Source: Planctomycetes bacterium GWF2_50_10
GTDB taxonomy: Bacteria; Planctomycetota; Phycisphaerae; Sedimentisphaerales; GWF2-50-10
DNA length: 18,379 nt
Direction: 5' to 3'
NCBI GenBank assembly: GCA_001824635.1
Contig: MHYB01000044.1
Span: forward strand, 10,989-29,367
Every line of letters starts with the position of its first letter. Positions within the stretch are counted from its first letter, which is position 1. Shown in pieces: positions 6,104 through 15,150 of this stretch. Under the pieces are notes generated by a model. That model was not told the DNA's origin, ran no database searches, and saw only the letters and a program-made list of their open reading frames with translations. The position numbers were made by a program, and so were the translations under genes.

Positions 6104-9100
6104 TCAATACGCGGTGATCGGGTTTGACCCGGCAAATTCATACGCATTTGGGCCTTCTTCGCGGGGCTGCATCCAGCGGCCCAGTACCGGGCTGTAATGC
6201 CTGCCATCTTTTTCGAATATGGTGACACTATCAATTTGCTCCAATCGCATTGAGTTATAGAAAAAGTCGTTGCCGATCTCCGACTGGGTGCTGGGAATTC
6301 CGAAGGCATCATAGACATAATATTCCCTGTCCTCGGCTCTGCCATATTTGCCGCCGATAAGAGCCATGACGGAGGCAGCCTGGTCATAGAGATAATAATA
6401 CTGAGTCTCAGTGCTGTCGGATAAATTGGAATGCCAGCCGTCTGAGTTTATATGCGAGGCGAAATCCTCCAAATCGACCGAGTTTGAATCATCTTCGTCA
6501 TATTGGCCGTCGTATGAGGGGTTGTTCGAATCGCAAAGCCATGATCCGCAGAAACCGATGAGCCATGCCACTTCGTTTGCATCTACATAAGGTTCCTTGA
6601 AAAGCATCGTTATCGGGGCCTCGCCCTGGCCGTAAGCATAGCTTCTGGCCAGATCGATTACATTATTTGCGACAACCGTTTCGGCAACTACGCGTCCTTG
6701 CGTATCATAATAGAAGTATTGACCCAGGCCGTCTTTTACGGTTTTGATCCTGCGACCAAGCGCATCATATTCGTAGCTGACCAGCACAATGGTGCCGCTC
6801 TTTATTTTGGCAAGCCTGCCGGCGTAGTCGTACTCATACCCATATTGGCAGGCATCAAGCTGCAAATTACCGCTTTGATCGTAACTGAGATTCGCATCTT
6901 CGATTATACCCCATCCGTAATCTGTTTCGATATTGGTGTACTGGTTAAGCGAATTGTGCTGATAGGTAACTACGGTGCCGTTTTGGTTGTATGTGGCAAG
7001 CCTGTTGCCAAGCGAATCACAGCCGAATTCCTCGGAGCCTGGTGTGGGCGAACTCATGGACATGCTCTGCATGAGGAAGTCGTCTTCAAAGTTCATAAAA
7101 CTCATCATCGGTTCTTCGGAAAAACCGGTCATGATCAAAGTTTCAGGGGCCGTGGGCTGCTGCTGGATAATTTCGGATGAGACCAACTGCCCGGCGGCAT
7201 TATATTGCTCAACCACATCCGTTTGAGAATCTCCATCATAAGTTGAATTGATAGTTACCCGACCGCCGTCATCCAGGTATATTGTAAAGGAAATGATTTT
7301 GCCCTGGGCATCTGTAATAATTTTTGCGGAGAGGTTGCCCTGGTCATCGTAGACATTCTCAATTGTGCTGGCATCATTTGGCTCATTTGCATCACTAACT
7401 GAAAGCGCAACTACAGCGGCAATATCATTGCCGGCAAACCAGCTTGCGCCTATTGCGGCGGCCAATTCGATCTTGCCGATTTCAAAAATCCTGCTCAGGC
7501 CAGTTTCACTGGCGTACTGCGCAGCTGTAAGCCTGCCCAGCCTGTCGTACGTATAAAGGTCATAAACTGCCGGCAAGAGGTGATTGTATTGCATTGAGAT
7601 TATGTTCGACATGTCGTCGTGCGTATATACCAGATCAAGCAGCGTTTCACTTGACATCAAGCTTGTGATCTGTTGGGTTCGCATAAGTTCATCGAAGGCC
7701 AGCGTTGTGGCAATACCGGCATTTGTGTATTCAATCGATTTTACCTGCGAACCGATGTACTGGTATTGTGCCAGTTGCGTCTGGCCCAGTGAAACCGTCT
7801 TGACCCTGCCAAGTCCGTCATGGGTGTATGTAAATTGATTGCCGGTAAGGCCGTCCCAAGCCATTACAAGATTGCCGGCCTGATCCCATTGATAATTCAT
7901 GATAACAGTCGTGTTGCTGTCGTCATCGTAGGTTACAGTTTCGCTTTGCTTTAGCCCAAAGCCATTGTATGTAAAACTCGACTCGGATACTGTTATGCCG
8001 CCGGCCGTCTTTTTTGCCCATATCATCCGTCCGGCGCCGTCATAATCAAATTCCGTTCTGAATGTTGGAGCAGTTAAGCTGTCGGTTTCTTCCAGCAGCC
8101 TGCCAGTCCTGTCGCGGCTTTGCAGTACGCTTTTGCCATCACGGTTAACTATTTCGTCAACTTCTCCGCAAAGATCGTAATAATAGTTCTTTGCGCTTGC
8201 GTCGGCGTAAATGATATCTGAAATTTTGCCGTTCCTGGTGTAAATATACTGCGTCTTCTGCCCTGCTGGATCATAGGCGATCTGCCCGATCTTTCGGCCA
8301 AGCCTGTCGAATTCAAAATCGACCCTCTGGCCCACATCGTCCCTATCGCGAACCATGCTGATGATATTGCCCATCGCGCCGTAAGTGTTGACATCGATTG
8401 CGCCATTGGGCTTTGTTATGCTCGTGCACCTGCCCATCGCGTCATAAGAGTAGGATGTTACAATATCTGTTCCCGTTTTCTCTATCGTGGCAGAAGCAAG
8501 CCTGCCCTGGCCGTCGTAACCATAAACTGTGCCCACCGTAACAGAACCTGCAGAACCCGCCTGGTTGTAATTTATCTCTTCTGTCCTGGTGATTCGGCCG
8601 GGATAGACCGTATCGAAATACGTCTTCTTTTCATTCCCCTCTGCGTCTACAACCCGAACCTGTCGGCCGATGCCGTCATAATAGTGCGTCGTTATCGCGG
8701 TCTGGTTAGAGTTGTAGTATGTCTTCTCCTGGTATAGACGACCTGTATTCTCATCGTAAATAAAATCTTCTACCTTGTCGACAGTTGTATCTATTTCTGC
8801 ATTTGAGGCACCGTCGCGCATCGTCGCGCGGCGAATCATGTTGCCGAGGTTGTCATATTCAAATCGCACCTGCTCCAATGCGACATCATCATTTAAGGTT
8901 GGCGTGCCGTTGCAGTCGTAAGAGGTCGTCTTGATCACCCTGTCGAGGCTGTCGATCAAATTGGTTTTATAATTGCCCATCTCGTCGATGGTCTTTACCA
9001 GCCTGCCGGCCGAGTCATAGATTTTACTAACCGCAAAGCCATTGGCGTCGATGGAGGCAGTGATGCGTCCATCACCGTCGTACATCATAGAAGTCTCAAG

Positions 9101-12100
9101 GCCTTCGCCGTCGATAAGCCGCACACGCCTGTTCATGGCATCGAAGCCGGTTTCGCCTATTATATCATTAGGCTCATTTATAACTGCGGGGTTCACTGAA
9201 CCCGGGCCTTTGCTGACCGTTTTTACCAGGTTACCCGCCACGTCGTACTTGAATATAGTGATGCTGTCATTTGCGTCATTAAGCGTCCCAGGCACCTCAA
9301 GAGTTCGTTCTGTGATAACCATGCCAAGCGGATCATACTGCTTCCTGATTTCTTTAAGCACAACGTCATTGGCATCACAAGCGGCCTCGCGCAAGGCTTG
9401 ACCGGCCTCATTGAGATCAAATTGCGTATAGGCGCCCCCGGTCGATTGCTTGTACTTCCTGATGAGCCTGTCGAAATTGTCATAGGCAAAAACGTCGACG
9501 GTTCCATCGGGATTTTGCTGCTGGGTTAAATTACCGTTCAGGTCATATTGGCACGCGGTTACCAGCACGTTTGTGCTGCCATAGCCGGTGATCCTCTCTG
9601 TCACAAGGCCGCGACCGTCGCGAACGATCTTTTCCCACTTGCCGTCCGGGTAAGTAGTTTTGACAAGTTCACCCTGGTTGTCGTATTCATAAGTCGTCGT
9701 AAGCTCCAGGCCATTGACGTCGGCAGTTTCGCTCGTTTTTCGCCCAAGGAAATCATAGCCGTATTGTGTAGTTATCCAATCGGCGGGTTCATCAAAGGTA
9801 AATGCAGTGCCGTCTTTTGCCCGCTTCTGTGTAACCACATGGCCGTTGGCATCATAAATGTATTTTGTTTGCGAGATCAGTTCCAGCGAGGCATCAGGCT
9901 CGTTTATATCCGTCGCCTCGGCAAGTACAAACTCATCGGCCAGTTGTCCAAGGACGTTGTAACTCTTGCCGGTTACCACTCCTGCCGCCGATTTAATGCG
10001 CGTAACTTTGCCAAGATCGTCATATTTGTAAATTGTCGTAGCCTGCTCGCCCCTGCCATAGGCTTGTATTTTTGAATCAAGTCTGCCGGTTATGGGATCA
10101 TAAATAAACTTCGTGGATACATTGACGCCATTTGGATCTTTGGCGATCTCCTCTATAACCCGGCCCGCGCCGTCATAAAGGTATTGCTTGACCTGGCGGT
10201 TGCCATCGCAAACAGGTCCGCGTTCGATGCTCAAGAATGTCGAGCCGTTGATGGTTGTGTATTCATACTCCGTTTCGCCGCCGTGCTGATCGATACGGCT
10301 TGAAACATTATTGCCGGAATAAAAAGTCGATACCGCACCGGCGTTGGCATCATGCTCGATATCATAGACACAACTGCTGATTATCCTTTTATCTGTATCA
10401 TACACCGTCACGTCGGCCCGCTTGCCAGATGGATACAGCACTTCTTTGATGTTGTTTACGTCATCATAATTGTAAATGGTAGTAAACGTCTGTCCGGAAG
10501 GCTCCCAAAGACCCGTCGCAAGCTGGGAGTATTCCACCTTTTTGATCAGATTTTTAAGTGACGCGTCAGTGTAGTAGTATTTAACGCACCTTGCAGAATC
10601 ATTGCTTAGCCAAGTGTATTCGGTCTTTACGGCGTTGTTGGGATCATATACAAAATCCCTGAATTTGCTCGTTTGCGCCCCACCGCCAGGATTTTTAACT
10701 GCATAGCTGGACACCAGCACCGGCTGATCCATTCGTTCATAAAGTTCATCGGTGAGCTTATTGACATCATAAACATCAAACCGCACTATATCGCCCACAG
10801 CGTTATATATCTTCTTTTCAACGCCTTCGAGCCTGTGGTCGTTATAATCCGCAACACCGTAATATTCGGTTGCTCCCGTGCCGCTGTCGCCGATCCATGC
10901 GGTGAGAAAATTTTCCCGGTTGTACTGCTTTTGCAATTGCCTGATGGTCTGGCCATGCTCAACATAGCTGATTACGACTGTATCCGCTCCGGTTGTCTGA
11001 TTATGCGACCAGCCAAAGAGATATTTGTGATCGCTTGAGCCTGCAACTGGGCCGTCATACATTGCGGTCATCCGGTCGTTTGCGTCATAATCGAATCGCC
11101 ACAAAATACTCCCCTGCCCTCGCGACTGGGATGATGTACAATACTCAATGTTGCTGGCGAGTTTTTTGCCCGTCTCGCTTGAAGTTGTATCGCAGTTATA
11201 ATATAGCTTGCCCGCAGAACCCATATCACGCACGATATATGCGGGGTCATGGTTTGTCTGCCAGCCCCACCTGGCCATCGCAGCAGCTATCGTATTTGGC
11301 GCGGTGCTGTCCATACTGGGTATTCTAACGGCGTGATAACTCGCCGCGGCATACTGGTATGATATGGGCGTGATCATCGACCGCTCCGGAATGCAGTTGC
11401 CCCCGCAGGGCCAGTCACTGGGACCCCACTCAAACTCTATCCAGTCGATATCTGCCTGCCCAACCGGTGCGAAGACGCGGGTAAAATGTCGCAGGTGCGG
11501 CGGGTCGGGCCTGCGTTTGCGGTAATCCGTCATCCATGCGTCTTCGGGAACGTACTGCACAACCTTGATGCGAATCGTCCCTTGATCAACCTGCTTATCT
11601 GCAATGCATCCTTCGTAATAAAGGTACACCGTCTCAACGAGTACATCAAATTTCGCAGTGTATCCCAGAGGTTTGAATTGTCCGTTTGACGGCGTTGCGA
11701 TAAGTGAAGGCGGTTCGTACTTGTTTATAACAACGGGATATTTTTGTCCGACCTTTGTAATTGTACACGCGCCAGGAGCACTTATACCATTGGGAAAAAA
11801 CGTATCGAAATCCTCTTGCGATCCGTTGATCTGTACAGTCGTAATAAAGCCAACGCTCGGACCGCATTCGGTTTCCTGACATATCGGGTCCTGACCGGGG
11901 CATCCCCTGTTACTGCAAACAGCGGATTCGGCATCACTGTAAGTGAAAAAGACCATTGCCTGGCCAGTGTCGCCGTCGTCATCATAACATCCCACAGTCA
12001 ATAAGATGTCAGAACTTACGCCCGGCACGTTGAGCCATCTGAGCCGGGTCTTGTGTTCAAAACCGAACGGGCAATTCATGTTATGCTTGAAACCTACCGG

Positions 12101-12202
12101 GCCTGTGCACTCTGAGCCTTTTGCTCCCTGAAGTAAGCCAGCCCCAAGCATGGCTATGACAAAAAATACACAGACTTTCTGACTGACGTTTTTTACGACC
12201 AT
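6104..12202 (-). CDS. Giant secreted RHS/YD-repeat protein
   Basis: This is a 2032-residue protein. Residues 1-30 form a Sec signal peptide (basic start, hydrophobic V-F-F-V-I-A-M-L-G-A-G-L-L, then a small-residue cleavage region), so it is exported. A Cys-rich unrecognised domain of about 350 residues follows, containing C-N-x-G-C-type pairs. From about residue 380 to near the end run dozens of YD/RHS repeats (Y-D-x-x-G-R and Y-E-Y-D-x-x-G-R forms), which in known RHS proteins build a beta-strand shell. Near 1902-1914 there is a dockerin-like Asp/Asn loop ending V-D-L-E-D-F. The end (1999-2032) is the RHS core motif: G-R-H-Y-S-P-V-L-G-R-W and N-A-Y-E-F-A-G-S-N-P. The protein stops right there, with no variable toxin tail. 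The ATG at 12202 has AGGAGG 8 bases upstream; a TTG at 12226 is rejected. No vgrG, Hcp, immunity or secretion gene is adjacent. Likely a cell-surface or secreted carbohydrate/peptide-binding or structural protein (inference). Confidence 0.93.
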   Translation of the reverse strand: MVVKNVSQKVCVFFVIAMLGAGLLQGAKGSECTGPVGFKHNMNCPFGFEHKTRLRWLNVPGVSSDILLTVGCYDDDGDTGQAMVFFTYSDAESAVCSNRGCPGQDPICQETECGPSVGFITTVQINGSQEDFDTFFPNGISAPGACTITKVGQKYPVVINKYEPPSLIATPSNGQFKPLGYTAKFDVLVETVYLYYEGCIADKQVDQGTIRIKVVQYVPEDAWMTDYRKRRPDPPHLRHFTRVFAPVGQADIDWIEFEWGPSDWPCGGNCIPERSMITPISYQYAAASYHAVRIPSMDSTAPNTIAAAMARWGWQTNHDPAYIVRDMGSAGKLYYNCDTTSSETGKKLASNIEYCTSSQSRGQGSILWRFDYDANDRMTAMYDGPVAGSSDHKYLFGWSHNQTTGADTVVISYVEHGQTIRQLQKQYNRENFLTAWIGDSGTGATEYYGVADYNDHRLEGVEKKIYNAVGDIVRFDVYDVNKLTDELYERMDQPVLVSSYAVKNPGGGAQTSKFRDFVYDPNNAVKTEYTWLSNDSARCVKYYYTDASLKNLIKKVEYSQLATGLWEPSGQTFTTIYNYDDVNNIKEVLYPSGKRADVTVYDTDKRIISSCVYDIEHDANAGAVSTFYSGNNVSSRIDQHGGETEYEYTTINGSTFLSIERGPVCDGNRQVKQYLYDGAGRVIEEIAKDPNGVNVSTKFIYDPITGRLDSKIQAYGRGEQATTIYKYDDLGKVTRIKSAAGVVTGKSYNVLGQLADEFVLAEATDINEPDASLELISQTKYIYDANGHVVTQKRAKDGTAFTFDEPADWITTQYGYDFLGRKTSETADVNGLELTTTYEYDNQGELVKTTYPDGKWEKIVRDGRGLVTERITGYGSTNVLVTACQYDLNGNLTQQQNPDGTVDVFAYDNFDRLIRKYKQSTGGAYTQFDLNEAGQALREAACDANDVVLKEIRKQYDPLGMVITERTLEVPGTLNDANDSITIFKYDVAGNLVKTVSKGPGSVNPAVINEPNDIIGETGFDAMNRRVRLIDGEGLETSMMYDGDGRITASIDANGFAVSKIYDSAGRLVKTIDEMGNYKTNLIDSLDRVIKTTSYDCNGTPTLNDDVALEQVRFEYDNLGNMIRRATMRDGASNAEIDTTVDKVEDFIYDENTGRLYQEKTYYNSNQTAITTHYYDGIGRQVRVVDAEGNEKKTYFDTVYPGRITRTEEINYNQAGSAGSVTVGTVYGYDGQGRLASATIEKTGTDIVTSYSYDAMGRCTSITKPNGAIDVNTYGAMGNIISMVRDRDDVGQRVDFEFDRLGRKIGQIAYDPAGQKTQYIYTRNGKISDIIYADASAKNYYYDLCGEVDEIVNRDGKSVLQSRDRTGRLLEETDSLTAPTFRTEFDYDGAGRMIWAKKTAGGITVSESSFTYNGFGLKQSETVTYDDDSNTTVIMNYQWDQAGNLVMAWDGLTGNQFTYTHDGLGRVKTVSLGQTQLAQYQYIGSQVKSIEYTNAGIATTLAFDELMRTQQITSLMSSETLLDLVYTHDDMSNIISMQYNHLLPAVYDLYTYDRLGRLTAAQYASETGLSRIFEIGKIELAAAIGASWFAGNDIAAVVALSVSDANEPNDASTIENVYDDQGNLSAKIITDAQGKIISFTIYLDDGGRVTINSTYDGDSQTDVVEQYNAAGQLVSSEIIQQQPTAPETLIMTGFSEEPMMSFMNFEDDFLMQSMSMSSPTPGSEEFGCDSLGNRLATYNQNGTVVTYQHNSLNQYTNIETDYGWGIIEDANLSYDQSGNLQLDACQYGYEYDYAGRLAKIKSGTIVLVSYEYDALGRRIKTVKDGLGQYFYYDTQGRVVAETVVANNVIDLARSYAYGQGEAPITMLFKEPYVDANEVAWLIGFCGSWLCDSNNPSYDGQYDEDDSNSVDLEDFASHINSDGWHSNLSDSTETQYYYLYDQAASVMALIGGKYGRAEDREYYVYDAFGIPSTQSEIGNDFFYNSMRLEQIDSVTIFEKDGRHYSPVLGRWMQPREEGPNAYEFAGSNPITAY

Positions 12203-12302
12203 CAGTTTGACCTCCTTGAACCGCAACTGGTGACTTTACTACGTTGATTTACAAACGTTCCGTTTAAAGCGAGGGCAAACCACACCCGCATTACGAATAG
12301 AA

Positions 12303-12331
12303 ATCATATATTTTATCGGATGCAAAAGCAA
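12303..12331 (-). promoter_or_regulatory. Possible promoter of the RHS gene
   Basis: On the minus strand, TTGCTT (12331-12326) and TATGAT (12308-12303) are 17 bases apart. The -10 box matches 5/6 and the -35 box only 3/6. Transcription would start near 12296, giving a 5' leader of about 95 bases. That leader contains a perfect small hairpin (AAACG-GAA-CGTTT, near 12251-12267). The -35 box overlaps the weak terminator-like hairpin at 12327-12341. Confidence 0.35.
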
Positions 12332-12341
12332 TCAAATTGCT
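12324..12341 (-). terminator. Weak terminator-like hairpin after the DUF1638 gene
   Basis: On the minus strand AGCAA and TTGCT (arms 12341-12337 and 12331-12327) flank a 5-base loop and are followed by TTT. It lies about 50 bases after the DUF1638 stop. With only five pairs the stem is weak. Confidence 0.25.
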
Positions 12342-12390
12342 GATTTACGATAGGATATATGATCAGTGTCGCGTGTAAAAACGGCGTGGA

Positions 12391-13119
12391 TTATTGGGGA
12401 TCGTCGGATGCTCTTACAATTCCTTCGCTTGTAACATCCGCGCATATCTTCTGGCCTGCAAGAACTTTAAGAAAATCGGCATCGGGCCAATCACCGTCAA
12501 GCATTCTCTGCAAAAGGGCCGAGTCGCCTTTGAGTTCGTCATACTTCCAATTTAGAAATTGGGCGCATTCTTGCGTAAATTTTTTCTGCTCATCGCTGCC
12601 AGCCAGCCCCCAGTCCACATACGTTGCCCAACCGTATTCCTTGAGCCAGCCCTGCTCCATTTCCATAAGATACTGGGCGTTTTCCTGACCGTACTTTTCG
12701 GTATATTCCTTAAGCAGTTTTTCAACCCGTTCCTTCGATGGCTGTAGGCTCTGCTCTATCCAGCCGTCGCTGTACCAGTAGGTGCCGCGATGAGAATCGA
12801 AATATTCCTTATAACGATCCTTTGACCCAAGCAGAATAGTAACGCAGTCATGCGCGCGCGGCACTATGGTGGTTGCGCGGGCAACTACCCTGTCTATGCC
12901 GTTACTGCAAAGTCCATAGCCAAGAAGCAACGCGTCATAAGGCCTGCCATGAGGATCCTCAATGATCTCCATTTCCTTTTGCACCTGCTCACGCAGTTTA
13001 TCAGGCTCATTATGCAGGCCCTGTGGCATTAAAACTATATCGACAACGTTTTTTGATCGTGCTGCACAAAAATAAGCTTCCCGCTGGAGAACCTTACAGA
13101 CAATAAATTTAAGTCTCAT
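12391..13119 (-). CDS. DUF1638 family protein
   Basis: This 242-residue soluble protein has the DUF1638 order: a strand containing a Cys at the start (C8), L-x-x-x-L-H-N-x-P (about 32-39), Y-D-A-L-L-L-G-Y-G-L-C-S-N-G (61-74), then P-R-A-H-D-C (87-92), L-L-G-S-K and a G-T-Y-W-Y-S-D-G-W region (112-120). Conserved C8, H36, C71, H90 and C92 are candidates for binding a metal or cofactor. In known genomes DUF1638 genes often sit near corrinoid-dependent methyltransferase genes. Here a uroporphyrinogen-decarboxylase-family methyltransferase is encoded divergently at 15481, which fits. The ATG at 13119 begins 6 bases after the DUF362 stop (13126); a TTG two codons earlier is not preferred. No strong ribosome-binding site is visible, so coupling to the DUF362 gene is likely. 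Family assignment is firm; function is unproven. Confidence 0.85.
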   Translation of the reverse strand: MRLKFIVCKVLQREAYFCAARSKNVVDIVLMPQGLHNEPDKLREQVQKEMEIIEDPHGRPYDALLLGYGLCSNGIDRVVARATTIVPRAHDCVTILLGSKDRYKEYFDSHRGTYWYSDGWIEQSLQPSKERVEKLLKEYTEKYGQENAQYLMEMEQGWLKEYGWATYVDWGLAGSDEQKKFTQECAQFLNWKYDELKGDSALLQRMLDGDWPDADFLKVLAGQKICADVTSEGIVRASDDPQ

Positions 13120-13125
13120 ATACAA

Positions 13126-14094
13126 CTAGCTCGCGATTATCGGTTTTAATTTTTGCCAGTCCGCTACGCCGGCTCCCAGTTCCTGGGCCTTTTGCAGATA
13201 AAGCAACTGATTTGGCTCCAGCCCCAGCAATGTAGCGCCGTAAGCGTCGCCGGCAACCTGATCACAGCTTGCTATTAAGGTACGCGTTTTTCGCAAATCA
13301 CTGGTCGAGCCGCCCGTAGGCCCGTTTGTCGCCATCACTTCCACACCATCAAGTATCACCAGCGTCGGCCGCACCATCGCGGCAAGCTCAGCGATGATTG
13401 TATTGATGTCCTGGTGAAAAATATTCCTTCTTCCGCCCAGAAGCCCGTACCACCCCTTCATCGACATCGATGCCACGCTGCGGTGATGGTCTTTTATGGG
13501 CACTACCGATATAACCTTATTAACGTTCCGCATCGGCTCCCACAAGATCGGCCAATCCACGATCAGCTTACCCCCTTCAAGCGTATATGGGGAAAAATAG
13601 CTGTCCCTAGGAATCATAACTTTCGCGCCCGCGCCGGCAGCGGCCTTGCCTATGCCGCTTATTGCGAAACAACTGGATGCGTCGTTAATGGGATTATCGG
13701 TAACTATAACTTCCCTTGCGCCGGCACTATAGCAAAGCCGCACAACTTCACCAACCAAAGCCGGGTTGGTTGTAGCGCATAAGAACGGTGCCCTGGCAAA
13801 TGCCGCATTTGGTTTTACCAGCACCCGGTCGCCCTTCTGCACGAACCGACCTATCCCGCCAAGCAGCTCAATTGCCTTAGCGGCCATCGCCGAACGGTCG
13901 TCACCCTTTACTACACTAAGCACCTTGCCCTCAACAGGCTTTACCGAATAGTCCCCAAGCTTTATCACGCTTTCTTGAGCCTGACCAGTTGGCCCATTTT
14001 TATCCATGATCGCATACGCCCCGCCGCCGACTACCGCCGCAGCGGCACCAGCCTTAGCCGCCCGTATTAAAAATTCCCGTCTCGAAATTTCCAT
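13126..14094 (-). CDS. Tat-exported DUF362 protein
   Basis: This 322-residue protein begins with a twin-arginine signal: S4-R5-R6-E7-F8-L9 followed by an Ala/Gly-rich hydrophobic core (12-30). It should be folded, with any cofactor, before export. The rest is a DUF362 domain: V-L-V-K-P-N-A (near 90-96), N-P-A-L-V-G-E-V-V, a V-I-V-T-D-N-P segment, I-S-V-V-P-I-K-D-H, and a late L-V-I-L-D-G-V-E stretch. Some DUF362 proteins are fused to ferredoxin domains; no C-x-x-C-x-x-C motif is present here, so it would lack that Fe-S module. The ATG at 14094 directly precedes the R-R motif. It is flanked by DUF6599 (upstream, separated by an A-rich 60-base gap) and DUF1638 (downstream, 6 bases apart). Export is well supported; the activity is unknown. 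Confidence 0.88.
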   Translation of the reverse strand: MEISRREFLIRAAKAGAAAAVVGGGAYAIMDKNGPTGQAQESVIKLGDYSVKPVEGKVLSVVKGDDRSAMAAKAIELLGGIGRFVQKGDRVLVKPNAAFARAPFLCATTNPALVGEVVRLCYSAGAREVIVTDNPINDASSCFAISGIGKAAAGAGAKVMIPRDSYFSPYTLEGGKLIVDWPILWEPMRNVNKVISVVPIKDHHRSVASMSMKGWYGLLGGRRNIFHQDINTIIAELAAMVRPTLVILDGVEVMATNGPTGGSTSDLRKTRTLIASCDQVAGDAYGATLLGLEPNQLLYLQKAQELGAGVADWQKLKPIIAS

Positions 14095-14154
14095 CTTTGT
14101 TTCTTCGTTTTGTTTGTATTTTTTTGACTTATTTCTTCATTTAGAATTTGTTTG

Positions 14155-15150
14155 TTATTTGGAATTTGCGATTTGGATTTTTTTTAGCAACTCCTCCGCG
14201 ATCTTCTCCCCCGCCGCCTTATCTTCCGCCTCATGCACGCCTGCCACATACTTGCCTTTTGCAAATACTATTTCGTAAAACCCGCCCAAATCCAGCACCG
14301 CGCCTTTTAGCTGTTCGTTATTCGATTCAACCTCCTGCCCCTGCGCGTTTTCAATTACGAACTGCTTGTATTCGGCGGCTAATTTCTGGGCCTCCGTCCC
14401 GTCACCGGCATCGACAATAAAAGCCGTCACCCCTACCCCGTCCACATCGTACCTTGCCGAGAACGTGTTTTTGAACCGGTCAAAGCCGTATGCCCCTGAT
14501 ATGAAATATTTATAGCTGCCCGCCACGAGTTGCTGTTTCGGGAACATTTCTATCTGTGGTATGCCGCCCGCTTGACTTGCGAAATTCTTGACGAACTTGC
14601 GCGCCGCCTCCACCATTGCCGCCGCCAGTTGCTCATCCAGGCCCGACGACATCACCTCGCAGTAGTATTTGCCCTTGCAAAAGAATACCGCGTCCGCTGT
14701 CCGGTAAGCCAGTTCACTGACATCCAGCACCTGCCCCTCGGGCCGCCTTTGCACTCCGTACACAGCAAACGCGTTTAATCCCGTACCCATATCATAGGCG
14801 TAAAATTCAAACCAAGTATCTTCCTTGCCCGCTTTAACAAACATCTGGCAGGTCATCTTCTGGAATCCCGATTCGAGATAAAGATCAGCCTTGCCATCGA
14901 TCTTCTCATAAAGTGTTTCATTATCGAATATCTGGGCAACACCGGCAGTAAACCCAGCAGGAGCTATTTTTTCTAAACCAACTTGCGCCTCATTGTCGCC
15001 GGAATGGGCATTGGCCGCTTCAGCTTGAAAATGCAGCTTGTCGTAATTGAATTGCTTGAAATACACCCCCGCCAGCACCAATGCCACCGCGCAAAGCAGT
15101 AAGACAGATATCAGCGTCTCCAGCCCGCCCGTCTTCGCATTACTACGCAT
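14155..15150 (-). CDS. Membrane-anchored DUF6599 family protein
   Basis: This 331-residue protein has one N-terminal membrane segment (about 12-31) with a basic start, leaving the bulk outside the membrane. The outer domain has the DUF6599 hallmark Y-E-K-I-D-G-K-A-D-L-Y-L-E-S-G-F (81-96), followed by a W-F-E-F-Y-A-Y-D-M-G segment and two similar halves of mixed alpha/beta content. The family is of unknown function; proteins of this kind are, to my knowledge, usually placed beside DUF362 and redox genes, as here. The ATG at 15150 has GGAG 5-6 bases upstream and a perfect -10 box 28 bases upstream. The last residues (I-Q-I-A-N-S-K) are encoded by the same A-rich sequence that fills the following gap, so the tail may be dispensable. 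Family recognition is good; function is unknown. Confidence 0.78.
   Translation of the reverse strand: MRSNAKTGGLETLISVLLLCAVALVLAGVYFKQFNYDKLHFQAEAANAHSGDNEAQVGLEKIAPAGFTAGVAQIFDNETLYEKIDGKADLYLESGFQKMTCQMFVKAGKEDTWFEFYAYDMGTGLNAFAVYGVQRRPEGQVLDVSELAYRTADAVFFCKGKYYCEVMSSGLDEQLAAAMVEAARKFVKNFASQAGGIPQIEMFPKQQLVAGSYKYFISGAYGFDRFKNTFSARYDVDGVGVTAFIVDAGDGTEAQKLAAEYKQFVIENAQGQEVESNNEQLKGAVLDLGGFYEIVFAKGKYVAGVHEAEDKAAGEKIAEELLKKIQIANSK

Noticed and set aside
6104..6300. RHS C-terminal toxin and immunity pair
   Set aside because: The frame ends at the RHS core and the next gene is a transporter.
6698..10075. Plus-strand frames of 160 and 175 codons
   Set aside because: Antisense shadows of the repeat-rich RHS gene, which is open for over 2000 codons.
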